In this document: positions 39,045 through 47,300 of the stretch, piece after piece
Layout: each line of letters starts with the position of its first letter
How positions within the stretch are numbered: the stretch's first letter is position 1
Assembly: GCA_024225635.1 (NCBI GenBank)
Contig: JAAEMK010000205.1
Coordinates: forward strand, 62,001 to 126,000
DNA: 64,000 nt
Direction of reading: 5' to 3'
Origin: Desulfobacteraceae bacterium
GTDB taxonomy: Bacteria; Desulfobacterota; Desulfobacteria; Desulfobacterales; Desulfobacteraceae
The notes under the pieces: model-generated
Told to the model about the DNA's origin: nothing
Database searches by the model: none
Seen by the model: only the letters and a program-made list of their open reading frames with translations
Position numbers and translations under genes: made by a program

Positions 39045-39584
39045 TCAGGCCCCCTCGATCCGGGCGCAGAAGATGCCGGCCAGGAACCCGCACAGATGCC
39101 CCTCCCAGGACACCCCTGCGGAATGGGGAATCAACCCCCAGAGAATACCTCCGTAGGCGGCCACGGTCACAAGTGAGACGGCAATGGAGGCAAGGCTGCG
39201 CTTCACCATCCCCCGGAACACAAGATAGCCAAAGTAACCGAAGATCAGAGAACTTGCCCCCACATGGATCGAGGGCCGCCCCATCAGCCAGACACCGGTA
39301 CCGCCGAGGACCGTAATAATAATGGTGGTCCGGAAAAACACCCTTTGCCCGTGCAATAGCACCAGCCCCCCAAGAACCAGCAGGGGTGGCGTGTTCACCA
39401 TCAGGTGCCGAAAACCGCCGTGGAGAAAGGGGGCGAATATGATGCCGGGCAGGCCGGAAACGCTCCTTGGAAGGATACCGTACCTGAGGAGTGAATGGCC
39501 CAACAGCAGATCCACACCCGCCACGGCCCAGAGGAGAAGAACGAACCAGACAATAATGGGCAGGGACTCCCTTTCCTTAATCAC
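39045..39584 (-). CDS. Rhomboid-family intramembrane serine protease
   Basis: A 179-residue membrane protein with about six helices. The rhomboid catalytic features are present: H60-x3-N64 (HLMVNT), nucleophile S111 in GASSLIFGYFGY and H163 in SWEGHLCGFLAG. Cleaves membrane-anchored substrates within the bilayer; the substrate is unknown. Its start overlaps the stop of the Rieske-like gene by four bases, so the two are cotranslated. Confidence 0.9.
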   Translation of the reverse strand: MIKERESLPIIVWFVLLLWAVAGVDLLLGHSLLRYGILPRSVSGLPGIIFAPFLHGGFRHLMVNTPPLLVLGGLVLLHGQRVFFRTTIIITVLGGTGVWLMGRPSIHVGASSLIFGYFGYLVFRGMVKRSLASIAVSLVTVAAYGGILWGLIPHSAGVSWEGHLCGFLAGIFCARIEGA

Positions 39585-39997
39585 AGCTGAATGATCACCC
39601 TTTCCCGGTTCCGGGTAGTCTCAAAGGTTGAGATGCCCTTTTTTGCGGAACCGGACATCACCTGGCCCGTGAAATCATAGGTGGATTTTCCGATGCTGCA
39701 GCACTGGACGGTCCGGGTGCCGGGAACCGGATCAAGCCTGCGGCCCATGTGTTGGCACTGGTTTTGAAAGGTGTGGAAACTGTCCCCGTCCCCACGGACC
39801 AGCAAAAGCCGGACCGGCAGTTTTTTACCCTCCAGGCGGATCGCGCCAAAAGGGGCTGACAGCTCCGGCGCCCGGGCAAGATCCACCTCCACCCGTTTGC
39901 CCGAAACCGTCCAGCATCCCTCGTCCTTTGGTTTTTGCGTGGCGCAGATACCAAAAATCCGCTGAAGAGTAGTGCGTTTGAGAATCACAGGTCCCAT
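39581..39997 (-). CDS. Rieske-like protein with an incomplete second ligand motif
   Basis: Start at the ATG at 39997, preceded by AGGAGCCTGACAAC; the longer in-frame start at 40165 overlaps the neighbouring acetyltransferase. The 138-residue soluble protein ends in a Rieske-type fold: C81-Q-H83 followed 16 residues later by C99-C100-SIGKS and YDFTG. In true Rieske proteins the second motif is CxxH; here no histidine is found at that place. It may bind a modified cluster or none. It is coupled to the rhomboid gene. Confidence 0.75.
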   Translation of the reverse strand: MGPVILKRTTLQRIFGICATQKPKDEGCWTVSGKRVEVDLARAPELSAPFGAIRLEGKKLPVRLLLVRGDGDSFHTFQNQCQHMGRRLDPVPGTRTVQCCSIGKSTYDFTGQVMSGSAKKGISTFETTRNRERVIIQL

Positions 39998-40001
39998 GTT
40001 G

Positions 40002-40535
40002 TCAGGCTCCTTTTGTGTGAAATAACGGTTTGTCTCTGAATCGATCCAGGGTGATACTGAAAGGAATGACCACGTCCCCGTAACAATCAAATGCAGGATC
40101 GAGCGCCATGCCGATCTTCCGTAAAACAGCAAGGGAGGCCTCGTTTTCAGGAACCGCCGCCCCATAAAGGGTTGTCAGGCCAAGGACGGTGAACCCATAG
40201 CCGGCAACGGCCCTGGCGGCCTCCAGGGCGAACCCGTTGCCACAATGCCCTTGCACGATTCCGTACCGGATATCCACAAAGGCCGTGCCCCTGGCATGCT
40301 CCAGGCCTGCATAACCGACGGTCACGCCTGAAGACTTTTTTCTAAGCATAAAGTTTCCAAACCCGTGGGTTTCCCAATGCTCGAACCTTGCCGCCATATA
40401 CTCCTCGATCTCCGGCCCGGTGTAGGGGCCTCCCTTGGGAAGATAGCGGGTGAGCATTGAATCTGAAAGAAATTCGGCCATGAAACCATGGTCATTGGCA
40501 CTGATCGGTGCAAGAATAAGGCGATCGGTTTGCAT
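40002..40535 (-). CDS. GNAT-family acetyltransferase (RimJ/RimL-like)
   Basis: Start at the ATG at 40535, giving MQTDRLILAPISANDHGFM, the usual RimL-type N-terminus; an upstream ATG at 40622 adds a segment without similarity. The 177-residue protein has the acyl-CoA region IVQGHCGNGFALEAARAV and the terminal PENEASLAVLRKIGM of this branch, which acetylates ribosomal-protein N-termini or small amines. The substrate is not predictable. Its stop is 4 bases from the start of the Rieske-like gene, and it is the first gene of that minus-strand group. Confidence 0.87.
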   Translation of the reverse strand: MQTDRLILAPISANDHGFMAEFLSDSMLTRYLPKGGPYTGPEIEEYMAARFEHWETHGFGNFMLRKKSSGVTVGYAGLEHARGTAFVDIRYGIVQGHCGNGFALEAARAVAGYGFTVLGLTTLYGAAVPENEASLAVLRKIGMALDPAFDCYGDVVIPFSITLDRFRDKPLFHTKGA

Positions 40536-40815
40536 TGTTGCTGTTTGTATAGTCACTTCTTTTCCAATATTTAATATTCCAGTCAAACACCTTCTCTTCT
40601 CAAGGCAGGAAAAAGATGTCAAGTCAAATCGTGATTCACGACATGCCGGGAATGGAATTCGTTGCTGTTATGACAGATTCAACATTGGAAATCCTGATAA
40701 CAAATCCGAAAACAATTCAAACAAACGATTTGAAAAACATGTTCTTCTGTGGTTACTTCCTGGGATTGTCAAAATTATTCCAAATTTAATAAGCGTTAAT
40801 ACAGGAGAAAAGATA

Positions 40816-41646
40816 ATGATAAAACGCACCATGGCTGCCATGATCACACTTTGTACGGCACTCCTTGTTGCCATGCCGGTCCATGCCAACGACCTTGACC
40901 GGTTTGCCGGCCTTTCCGGCGATCTCAAGATCGCCGGTGGAACAGCCCACATCCCCGTGGTAAAAGAAGCGGCCAAACGGATCATGACCCTCAACCCCAA
41001 TATCCGGATCACCATTGCCGGCGGCGGTTCCGGGGCCGGAATCAAACAGGTGGGAGAGGGGCTCATCGACATCGGAAACTCCGGACGACGCCCAAGCAGC
41101 AAGGAGATCGCCACCTATGGACTGGAACTCCACAAATGGGCCATCGACGGGGTGGCCGTGGTTGTCAACCCCGCAAACACCGTGACCGCCCTGACCAGGG
41201 AGCAGCTGGTCCAAATCTTTTCAGGAAAAATCACCAACTGGAAGGAATTGGGCGGAAAAGACCGTAGAATAAACCTCTACACCCGGGACGAGTCCAGCGG
41301 CACCCGGTCCGTGTTCTGGAAAAAAGCCCTCAACAAGGGTGACATTGCCCTGTCCGCCAACTTTGTGGTATCGAACGGCGCCATGAAAACCGCGGTGGCA
41401 AACGATCCCGGCGCCATCGGCTACATGTCCGCGGGCTTTGTGAACCAGCGGCTCACACCCGTCACGCTGGACGGAGTCACACCGGATGCCGCGTCCATCC
41501 GGAACGGCAGCTATAAGGTGGCAAGGGGCCTGTTCAGCAACACCCGGGGTGAGGCCAGGGGCCTTTCCGGACAGTTCATCGACTTTCTTCTCTCGGACCA
41601 GGGCCAGGCCATTGTGAAAGAGAAAGGATTCATCCCGGTAAAATAG
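40816..41646 (+). CDS. pstS: Phosphate ABC transporter substrate-binding protein
   Basis: Start at the ATG at 40816, preceded by AGGAGAAAAGATA; the frame is open further upstream but that part overlaps another gene. The 276-residue PstS has a signal peptide ending VHA (about 1-24) and the phosphate-binding signatures GGGSGAGIKQ, IDIGNSGRRPS, INLYTRDESSGTRSVFWKKAL and DPGAIGYMSAGF. It is the first of pstSCAB. I could not identify a convincing Pho box in the region upstream. Confidence 0.94.
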   Translation: MIKRTMAAMITLCTALLVAMPVHANDLDRFAGLSGDLKIAGGTAHIPVVKEAAKRIMTLNPNIRITIAGGGSGAGIKQVGEGLIDIGNSGRRPSSKEIATYGLELHKWAIDGVAVVVNPANTVTALTREQLVQIFSGKITNWKELGGKDRRINLYTRDESSGTRSVFWKKALNKGDIALSANFVVSNGAMKTAVANDPGAIGYMSAGFVNQRLTPVTLDGVTPDAASIRNGSYKVARGLFSNTRGEARGLSGQFIDFLLSDQGQAIVKEKGFIPVK

Positions 41647-41651
41647 GCACC

Positions 41652-42533
41652 ATGGACCGCTCCTTTTTTAAACAAAAGAGCGACCGGAAAGAAACGGCAG
41701 CCAGGGCTCTTCTATTTTTGTCGGCCCTGGTTTGCTGTCTTCTGGTGCTGCTCATCCTCGGCTTCATGATCGTCACCGGCTTTCCCCTGCTGGGCCAAAG
41801 CCAGGCCATGGACCTGCTGACAGGCGGCTGGGCTCCCCGCAACGGCCTCTACGGCATCGCGCCCATGATACTTGGCACCCTATGGATATCGGGTTTGAGC
41901 GTCATCATCTCATTTCCCATGAGCCTTGGCTGCGCCTCCTACATCTGCGTCCTCGGCGGCCATGGAAAGGCAACGGTCATGAAAGGCTGCGTCCGGATGA
42001 TGACCGGTATTCCCACCATCATCTACGGGTTTGTCGGCGTCTTTCTCCTGGTGCCCCTGATCCGGGAGACGGCCGGAGCCGGCAGCGGCATGTGCATACT
42101 GTCGGCAAGCCTTATGCTGGCCGTTCTCATCGCCCCCACCATGATCCTCTTTTTCATCCAGAGCTTTGACAGGGTTCCCCGCTCCTGGCTTGACGCCGTG
42201 GACGCCCTGGGCGGCACCCGGGTGCAGAAGCTCGTGTACGTGGTTCTCCCCGCCAGTGTAAAGGGCATCGTCACCGGCACGGTCCTCTCCTTCGGCAGGG
42301 CCCTGGGCGACACCCTGGTGGCCCTGATGATCGCCGGGAACGCGGTCCGGAACCCCGGCACCCTGCTTGACTCCGCACGGACCCTCACCGCCCACATCGC
42401 CCTGGTGAGCGCCGCGGATTTCGAGAGCATGGAGTTCAAGTCCATCTTCCTGTGCGGGGCGGTTCTTTACCTCATCACCGCCCTGGTCATCCTTGGCGCA
42501 CGGCTCATCGAGAAAAGGGGCGGCCATGAATAG
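41652..42533 (+). CDS. pstC: Phosphate ABC transporter permease PstC
   Basis: A 293-residue inner-membrane protein with six helices and the EAA-type coupling segment DAVDALGGTRVQKLVYVVLPASVKGI. MTGIPTIIYGF and SFGRALGDTLVALMIAGN are characteristic of PstC. It starts 5 bases after pstS and overlaps pstA by eight bases. Confidence 0.94.
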   Translation: MDRSFFKQKSDRKETAARALLFLSALVCCLLVLLILGFMIVTGFPLLGQSQAMDLLTGGWAPRNGLYGIAPMILGTLWISGLSVIISFPMSLGCASYICVLGGHGKATVMKGCVRMMTGIPTIIYGFVGVFLLVPLIRETAGAGSGMCILSASLMLAVLIAPTMILFFIQSFDRVPRSWLDAVDALGGTRVQKLVYVVLPASVKGIVTGTVLSFGRALGDTLVALMIAGNAVRNPGTLLDSARTLTAHIALVSAADFESMEFKSIFLCGAVLYLITALVILGARLIEKRGGHE

Positions 42534-43407
42534 ATGGACCGAAAAAGCCGTTTACGCCCTCTCGGCCCTGAGCTGTGTTCTGCTCTTCGGAAGCGTCGCC
42601 ACCCTTCTTGGCTACCTTCTGGTCAAGGGGCTTCCGGCGCTCAGTCCCGGCCTGATCTTCGGGTCCACCCCGGCCATGGACGCGCTGCTCCTGAAAAGGC
42701 AGGTATTTGACGGCATCTTTCCGGCCATGGCCGGAACCCTCGTGCTCATCGTGCTCGCCATCACCATTGCCGTTCCCCTGGGGGTTCTGGCCGGTATCTA
42801 CATGGCCGAATACAGCGGCAGGTTCACCCGGAACATGTTTGGATTTCTCTTTGACCTTCTATCGGGAATCCCCTCCATTGTGGTGGGCCTGTTCGGTTTT
42901 TCAGCCATCCTGTTTTTCCACCGCCACGTCAGTGAAGCCCTGGCTCCCTGCCTGCTGGTTTCGGCCCTTTCCCTTGGGTTTCTCGTTCTGCCCTACATTG
43001 TGAAGACCACCCAGATCGCCCTTGAAACCGTTCCCCGGCAAACCCGGCTCACGGGACTCGCACTTGGGGCGACCAAACTCCAGAACATCGTCTTCTGCCT
43101 GATTCCCGAATCCTTTTCAACCATCCTCGGGGGGATCATCCTTGCCGTGGGCCGGTGTGCCGAGGACACAGCCGTTATCATGCTCACGGGCGCCGTGGCA
43201 TCCGCCGGGCTTCCCAACTCCCTGTTCAGGGGATTTGAGGCCCTGCCCTTTTACATCTACTACATCTCCTCCCAGTATGCCGACGAAGCGGAACTAAACC
43301 AGGGGTTTGGCGCCTGCATCGTGCTGTTGCTGATCTGCGCAACGCTTTTCACCCTTGCCGCCGTCATCCGGAGGAAGGTAAGACACACCCTCTTGTACCG
43401 ACATTAA
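42526..43407 (+). CDS. pstA: Phosphate ABC transporter permease PstA
   Basis: Start at the ATG at 42526, inside the last codons of pstC. The 293-residue permease shows DLLSGIPSIVVGLFGF, the coupling loop GLALGATKLQNIVFCLIPESFSTI and GRCAEDTAVIMLTGA, as expected for PstA. Six membrane helices. It pairs with PstC to form the channel. Confidence 0.93.
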   Translation: MNRWTEKAVYALSALSCVLLFGSVATLLGYLLVKGLPALSPGLIFGSTPAMDALLLKRQVFDGIFPAMAGTLVLIVLAITIAVPLGVLAGIYMAEYSGRFTRNMFGFLFDLLSGIPSIVVGLFGFSAILFFHRHVSEALAPCLLVSALSLGFLVLPYIVKTTQIALETVPRQTRLTGLALGATKLQNIVFCLIPESFSTILGGIILAVGRCAEDTAVIMLTGAVASAGLPNSLFRGFEALPFYIYYISSQYADEAELNQGFGACIVLLLICATLFTLAAVIRRKVRHTLLYRH

Positions 43408-43422
43408 AGGACCCAAAACAGA

Positions 43423-44115
43423 TTGACACCCCCAAAGATCAAAATAGAATCCCTGGATTTTTACTACAACGACCACCGGATACTGTCCGACATCAACGAA
43501 ACCATCCCGGAGAACGCCATCACGGCCATCCTGGGACCGTCCGGGGTGGGGAAATCCACCTTTCTTTCCCTTTTCAACCGTTTGTGGGAAACCACCCCCG
43601 CGGCCAGGGCGGAGGGCCGTGTCCTTGTCCGGTTTTCACGTTCTTTCATGGACATCAATGCCCCCAAATTTTCCGTGGTCCAGCTCAGGAGATCCGTGGG
43701 CATGGTCTTTCAGATGCCCAACCCCCTTCCCATGAGCATCTTCAACAACGTGGCCTTTCCATTGAAACTTGCCGGCATAAAGAAAAAAGAGGAGGTCCGC
43801 AGCCGGGTAACCACCGCCATCCAGGCGTGCGGGCTCTGGCCCGAGGTGAAAGACCGGCTGGATAAAAAAGCGGCCGTCCTGTCCGGGGGACAGCAGCAGC
43901 GCCTCTGCATGGCAAGGGCCCTGGTCATGGAACCCGAAATCCTGCTCCTGGACGAACCCACCTCATCCCTGGACCCCAAATCCGGAAAAATGATCGAGGA
44001 ACTCATGGTCCGGCTCAAGCAGCGGTGCACCCTGATCATGGTCTCCCACCAGCCGGACCAGGTGAAACGGATTGCGGACCATGTCATCGATTTTACTCCC
44101 GGCCCCGAAAGTTGA
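43423..44115 (+). CDS. pstB: Phosphate ABC transporter ATPase PstB
   Basis: ATPase of the high-affinity phosphate importer. The 230-residue protein has Walker A GPSGVGKST, the PstB-like Q-loop VGMVFQMPNPLPMSIFNNVAFPL, the signature LSGGQQQRL, Walker B ILLLDEPTSSLDP and the switch VSHQ. It is about 20 residues shorter than typical PstB. The start is a TTG at 43423 with AAAGGA some 11 bases upstream; no ATG is available before the conserved region. No phoU gene follows within the window. Confidence 0.92.
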   Translation: MTPPKIKIESLDFYYNDHRILSDINETIPENAITAILGPSGVGKSTFLSLFNRLWETTPAARAEGRVLVRFSRSFMDINAPKFSVVQLRRSVGMVFQMPNPLPMSIFNNVAFPLKLAGIKKKEEVRSRVTTAIQACGLWPEVKDRLDKKAAVLSGGQQQRLCMARALVMEPEILLLDEPTSSLDPKSGKMIEELMVRLKQRCTLIMVSHQPDQVKRIADHVIDFTPGPES

Positions 44116-44134
44116 CGATATAGTAAAATAAGCG

Positions 44135-44163
44135 TTGACTTTCATCCTGCCGGTTCCTATGAT
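44135..44163 (+). promoter_or_regulatory. Strong promoter ahead of the Fe-S/LuxR gene
   Basis: TTGACT (44135-44140), a 17-base spacer and TATGAT (44158-44163), so transcription would start near 44170, about 40 bases before the ATG at 44210. It separates this gene from the pst operon. Confidence 0.7.
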
Positions 44164-44209
44164 CCCGGAAACGTAAAAACTCAATAAAATACCGGATGGG
44201 TTGATTTTC

Positions 44210-44983
44210 ATGTTTATCAACGGATACACAGATTTTTCAGTGACAAAAACCGGGGTTCTGTCCAATGCCTATATCGGCCTCTCCTTTCGCCTTGACCGGG
44301 ACGTGGGCGAGCTCTTTCCCTACATCAACAAGGAAATCCCAACATCCCGGTTCCATGACGAACCCGAGTATATCCAGTTTGTTCTTGATGAGAAACTATG
44401 CTCCATCTACCCCATGGAAGTCATTGCAGCGCCCTTCCAGGACCCGGACCAGGCCCGGAATTTTGTCCCCCGGATCATCGATTTCCTCAATGACCTCCAT
44501 GAAAGAAAAGGGACCCTCAAGACCGATCACCGGAAATACAAGCCCCTGTCGGTCATCGATATTTTCAAGCTGCTGCCCGGAACCAACTGCAGGCAATGCG
44601 GATTTCAGACCTGCACGGCCTTTGCCGCCGCCCTGAGCCGGAACATGACCAGCCCCTCGAAGTGCCCCTATTTTTCGACCCCCATCAGCAGCAATGCCGT
44701 ATATCCCATCTATGACAAAGAAGGAAATCTCACGTCCACGGTCACCATTGAGGCTGAAAACCCAGGGGAAGGCAAAAGGGACGCCGTGGAAACGGACCTG
44801 ACACCAAGGGAGGTGGAGGTGCTCGCACTTGTCGCGACTGGAGCCACCAACACGGAAATCTCAAAAAAACTTTTCATCAGCCCCCACACCGTCAAGAGCC
44901 ACATCATCCACATTTTCAACAAACTCGGGGTCAACGACCGCACCCAGGCGGCGGTGGTGGCGGTAAGGAAAGAAATCATATAG
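44210..44983 (+). CDS. Putative [4Fe-4S] LuxR-type regulator
   Basis: A 257-residue protein with three parts. Residues 1-105 are an unrecognised sensor region. Residues about 110-160 hold a Fes-type four-cysteine motif, C127-x2-C130-x4-C135-x16-C152, in the context IFKLLPGTNCRQCGFQTC. Residues about 195-255 are a LuxR/NarL helix-turn-helix (LTPREVEVLALVATGATNTEISKKLFISPHTVKSHI). This suggests a transcription factor whose cluster senses oxygen, redox state or iron; that is inference. The ATG at 44210 is preferred over a TTG at 44201. The same cysteine spacing recurs in the DUF3786 protein at 45720. Confidence 0.82.
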   Translation: MFINGYTDFSVTKTGVLSNAYIGLSFRLDRDVGELFPYINKEIPTSRFHDEPEYIQFVLDEKLCSIYPMEVIAAPFQDPDQARNFVPRIIDFLNDLHERKGTLKTDHRKYKPLSVIDIFKLLPGTNCRQCGFQTCTAFAAALSRNMTSPSKCPYFSTPISSNAVYPIYDKEGNLTSTVTIEAENPGEGKRDAVETDLTPREVEVLALVATGATNTEISKKLFISPHTVKSHIIHIFNKLGVNDRTQAAVVAVRKEII

Positions 44984-44988
44984 GCAGC

Positions 44989-45009
44989 CCCTGCCCGTTG
45001 CAGGGTTTT
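44989..45009 (+). terminator. Short hairpin with T-run
   Basis: CCCTGC (44989-44994) pairs with GCAGGG (45000-45005) over a 5-base loop, followed by TTTT. It begins 6 bases after the stop of the Fe-S/LuxR gene. Confidence 0.5.
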
Positions 45010-45073
45010 CCATACTAGGTAAAGACAATTTTCGCTTTTCGGATTCGGATCTGAAAAACTGGGAGAGATGAAC

Positions 45074-45637
45074 ATGACAGCGATGAGAAAACTTTCCAGA
45101 AGAATGCCCCCTGCCGTAAGCCCCTTGATCCGCCTTGACAAAAAAATCGCCGACAATGAAACGCTGACCCGTTTCATTGTTGCCTTGAGCCGGGAAACAG
45201 TCCCCGCTGAAATCATCAAACACAGCGCGGCATGTCTCAAAGAGATAATCAACCACAGGCTCTTTGCCTTTGCCATCAGGAATGGCAACCGCGTCGATAT
45301 ATGGGGAAAGCCGGGAACCGGCAACAAACCGTTCAGGGAATTACTCCTGAACGATTTCAACGTAACAGGGGCCGCATCCCTGAACCTGGCGGTTCACAGT
45401 TTTCACCCGGACAGGCAGGAAAGCCGTCTTACCCCGCGAAATCTTATTTCCCATGAAACCGGCGGGCAGGAGAATCTCTCAAAGATCTACATGATTCCCG
45501 GCCATAAGCGTTCCGGATATCATGGCGACATTGCGAATATTGTCCTGCAAAGCTGCTCACAGGCTGTTTCACGGCATATGAACGTCACAAACAAACAACC
45601 TTGCAAAGGCAATGTAACAGCGGCAAGCCCATGGTGA
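45074..45637 (+). CDS. Unrecognised protein, possibly a GAF-like domain
   Basis: Start at the ATG at 45074, eight bases after GGGAG. The 187-residue soluble protein has a predicted alpha/beta layout, NETLTRFIVALSRETVPAEIIKHSAACLKEIINHRLFAFAIRNG being reminiscent of the first helices and strand of GAF sensor domains. No output domain follows. I cannot assign it with confidence. It sits between the two four-cysteine genes and may belong with them. Confidence 0.55.
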   Translation: MTAMRKLSRRMPPAVSPLIRLDKKIADNETLTRFIVALSRETVPAEIIKHSAACLKEIINHRLFAFAIRNGNRVDIWGKPGTGNKPFRELLLNDFNVTGAASLNLAVHSFHPDRQESRLTPRNLISHETGGQENLSKIYMIPGHKRSGYHGDIANIVLQSCSQAVSRHMNVTNKQPCKGNVTAASPW

Positions 45638-45719
45638 TCCATAGAAATCCCCCGAATGGGTGATGTTTTTCATGGCGTTTCATGGTTTCCTGGAATCAAC
45701 CTTAACCTGGGAGGAAACC

Positions 45720-46538
45720 ATGACACACAGCACAATCGACATTTACAAACTTCTGCCCAAGACCAATTGCAAGGAGTGCAGGGCCCCCTCCTGTTTAGCC
45801 TTTGCCGCGCTGATGTTCAAGGGGGAACGGGAGATCGAGGAGTGCCCCTATGTTAATAAGGAGGTGATCGGCCTTTTCAAAGGCGCCGTCAAGAAAACCA
45901 ACCCCATCGAGACCGACCGGGAAAAATTCATGGAAAGCCTGAAGCAGCGGGTTGCCAACACGGATCTCGAATCCCGGGCCAAGCCCACGGGAGGCAGTTT
46001 CGCCAATAACAGGCTCACCATCAAGATCATGGGCAAGGACTTCAGCGTGGATTCAACGGGCAAGCTATTTTCCGATATCCACGTCAATCCCTGGATCGCC
46101 GCCCCCTTTCTCACCTATGTACTGGAGACAAGGGGCCTTGAGCCCACCGGCACCTGGGTCCCCTTCCGGGAACTTGCGGGGGGAAAGGACTGGTACCGGC
46201 TCTTTGGCCAGAGATGCGAAAAACCGTTGAAGCAGGTGGCCGACAACTATCCCGCCCTGTTTGCGGACATGATCGATCTCTTTAACGGAAAACCGGTTGA
46301 AAACCATTACCAGTCAGACATCTCCCTGGTGCTTCATCCCCTTCCCCGCCTGCCCATGCTCATCTGCTACTGGAAACCCGAGGAGGAGCTGGGGTCCGAG
46401 CTCAACCTGTTTTTCGACCGGAACGCGGAAGAGAACCTCAACATCGAAGGGATCTACGGCCTTGCCACGGGACTTGTGACCATGTTTGAAAAAATCGCCC
46501 TGAAGCACGGGATTGCCTCGCCCTGTCCCGCGCATTGA
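45720..46538 (+). CDS. Fe-S domain DUF3786 protein
   Basis: Start at the ATG at 45720, with GGGAGGAAACC before it. The 272-residue protein has an N-terminal Fes-type motif C17-x2-C20-x4-C25-x16-C42 in IYKLLPKTNCKECRAPSC, then the DUF3786 body (FSDIHVNPWIAAPFLTYVL, TWVPFRELAGGKDW). DUF3786 proteins are found in anaerobes next to corrinoid/C1 or CO-dehydrogenase genes, and their role is unknown. None of those genes is in this window. The shared cysteine motif and proximity suggest a link to the regulator at 44210. Confidence 0.82.
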   Translation: MTHSTIDIYKLLPKTNCKECRAPSCLAFAALMFKGEREIEECPYVNKEVIGLFKGAVKKTNPIETDREKFMESLKQRVANTDLESRAKPTGGSFANNRLTIKIMGKDFSVDSTGKLFSDIHVNPWIAAPFLTYVLETRGLEPTGTWVPFRELAGGKDWYRLFGQRCEKPLKQVADNYPALFADMIDLFNGKPVENHYQSDISLVLHPLPRLPMLICYWKPEEELGSELNLFFDRNAEENLNIEGIYGLATGLVTMFEKIALKHGIASPCPAH

Positions 46539-46559
46539 CCTGAAGAAACCACAGTATTG

Positions 46560-46587
46560 CCCCGGGACAGACCGTTGATCCCGGGGC
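46560..46587 (+). terminator. Stem-loop after the DUF3786 gene
   Basis: GCCCGGGA (46560-46567) pairs with TCCCGGGGC (46579-46587) with one bulge. A seven-T run follows at 46604-46610, rather far for a classical terminator. Confidence 0.4.
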
Positions 46588-46611
46588 TGTCGGCATGGGA
46601 CGCTTTTTTTG

Positions 46612-46639
46612 TTGACACCGCCCGCAGGTTGGATTATCA
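46612..46639 (+). promoter_or_regulatory. Putative promoter of the cyclophilin gene
   Basis: TTGACA (46612-46617), 16 bases, TTATCA (46634-46639), about 30 bases upstream of the ATG at 46671. Confidence 0.5.
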
Positions 46640-46670
46640 CCCTAGGACAAATCAACCAAAGGAGAAATTC

Positions 46671-47282
46671 ATGTCGTCATTCAAAAAAACAATTACCCTG
46701 CTTCTTCTCACCCTGGCGCCCCTCCTGGGCATGGGCATTAACGATGCCAAGGCCGTTGACACCCCTTCCATCAAGGCTGTCATGGAAACCACCAAGGGCG
46801 CCATCAGCCTTGAACTCTACGCCGCCCAGACCCCCTGCACCGTGGCAAACTTTGTCAACCTGGCAAAACGAGGTTACTACGACGGCCTCAAATTTCACCG
46901 GGTGATCAACAACTTCATGATCCAGGGCGGCTGCCCCTTCGGCACCGGACGGGGCGGCCCGGGCTATAAGTTCCGGGACGAATTTGTAAAGGGTCTTGTC
47001 CATGACCGTCCGGGCATCCTTTCCATGGCCAATGCAGGCCGCAACACCAACGGCAGCCAGTTCTTCATCACCCATGTCAAGACCCCGTGGCTCAACGGCA
47101 AACACACGGTATTCGGGAGCGTTGAGACAGACCGGGACATGGCGGTCGTGAACAGCATCGCTAAGGGAGATAAGATCATCTCCGTGACCATCGAAGGCGA
47201 TACGGCCCCCCTCATGGAGAAATGCAAGGATAAAGTCGACCAGTGGAACAAAATCCTGGACAAGAAATTCCCAAAAAAATAA
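46671..47282 (+). CDS. Periplasmic cyclophilin-type peptidyl-prolyl isomerase
   Basis: Start at the ATG at 46671, eight bases after AAAGGAG; a longer frame from 46557 would include the promoter. The 203-residue protein has a signal peptide (about 1-29, ending AKA) and the cyclophilin core: [31 protein letters not shown] and HTVFG. It catalyses proline isomerisation during folding of exported proteins. It is monocistronic by appearance and converges with the nitroreductase gene. Confidence 0.94.
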   Translation: MSSFKKTITLLLLTLAPLLGMGINDAKAVDTPSIKAVMETTKGAISLELYAAQTPCTVANFVNLAKRGYYDGLKFHRVINNFMIQGGCPFGTGRGGPGYKFRDEFVKGLVHDRPGILSMANAGRNTNGSQFFITHVKTPWLNGKHTVFGSVETDRDMAVVNSIAKGDKIISVTIEGDTAPLMEKCKDKVDQWNKILDKKFPKK

Positions 47283-47300
47283 AGAACATGACAGGTGCCA

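Noticed and set aside
40816-44115. Tungstate or molybdate importer instead of phosphate
   Set aside because: PstS signatures such as GGGSGAGIKQ and DESSGTR, and the PstC/PstA pair with PstB, point to phosphate.
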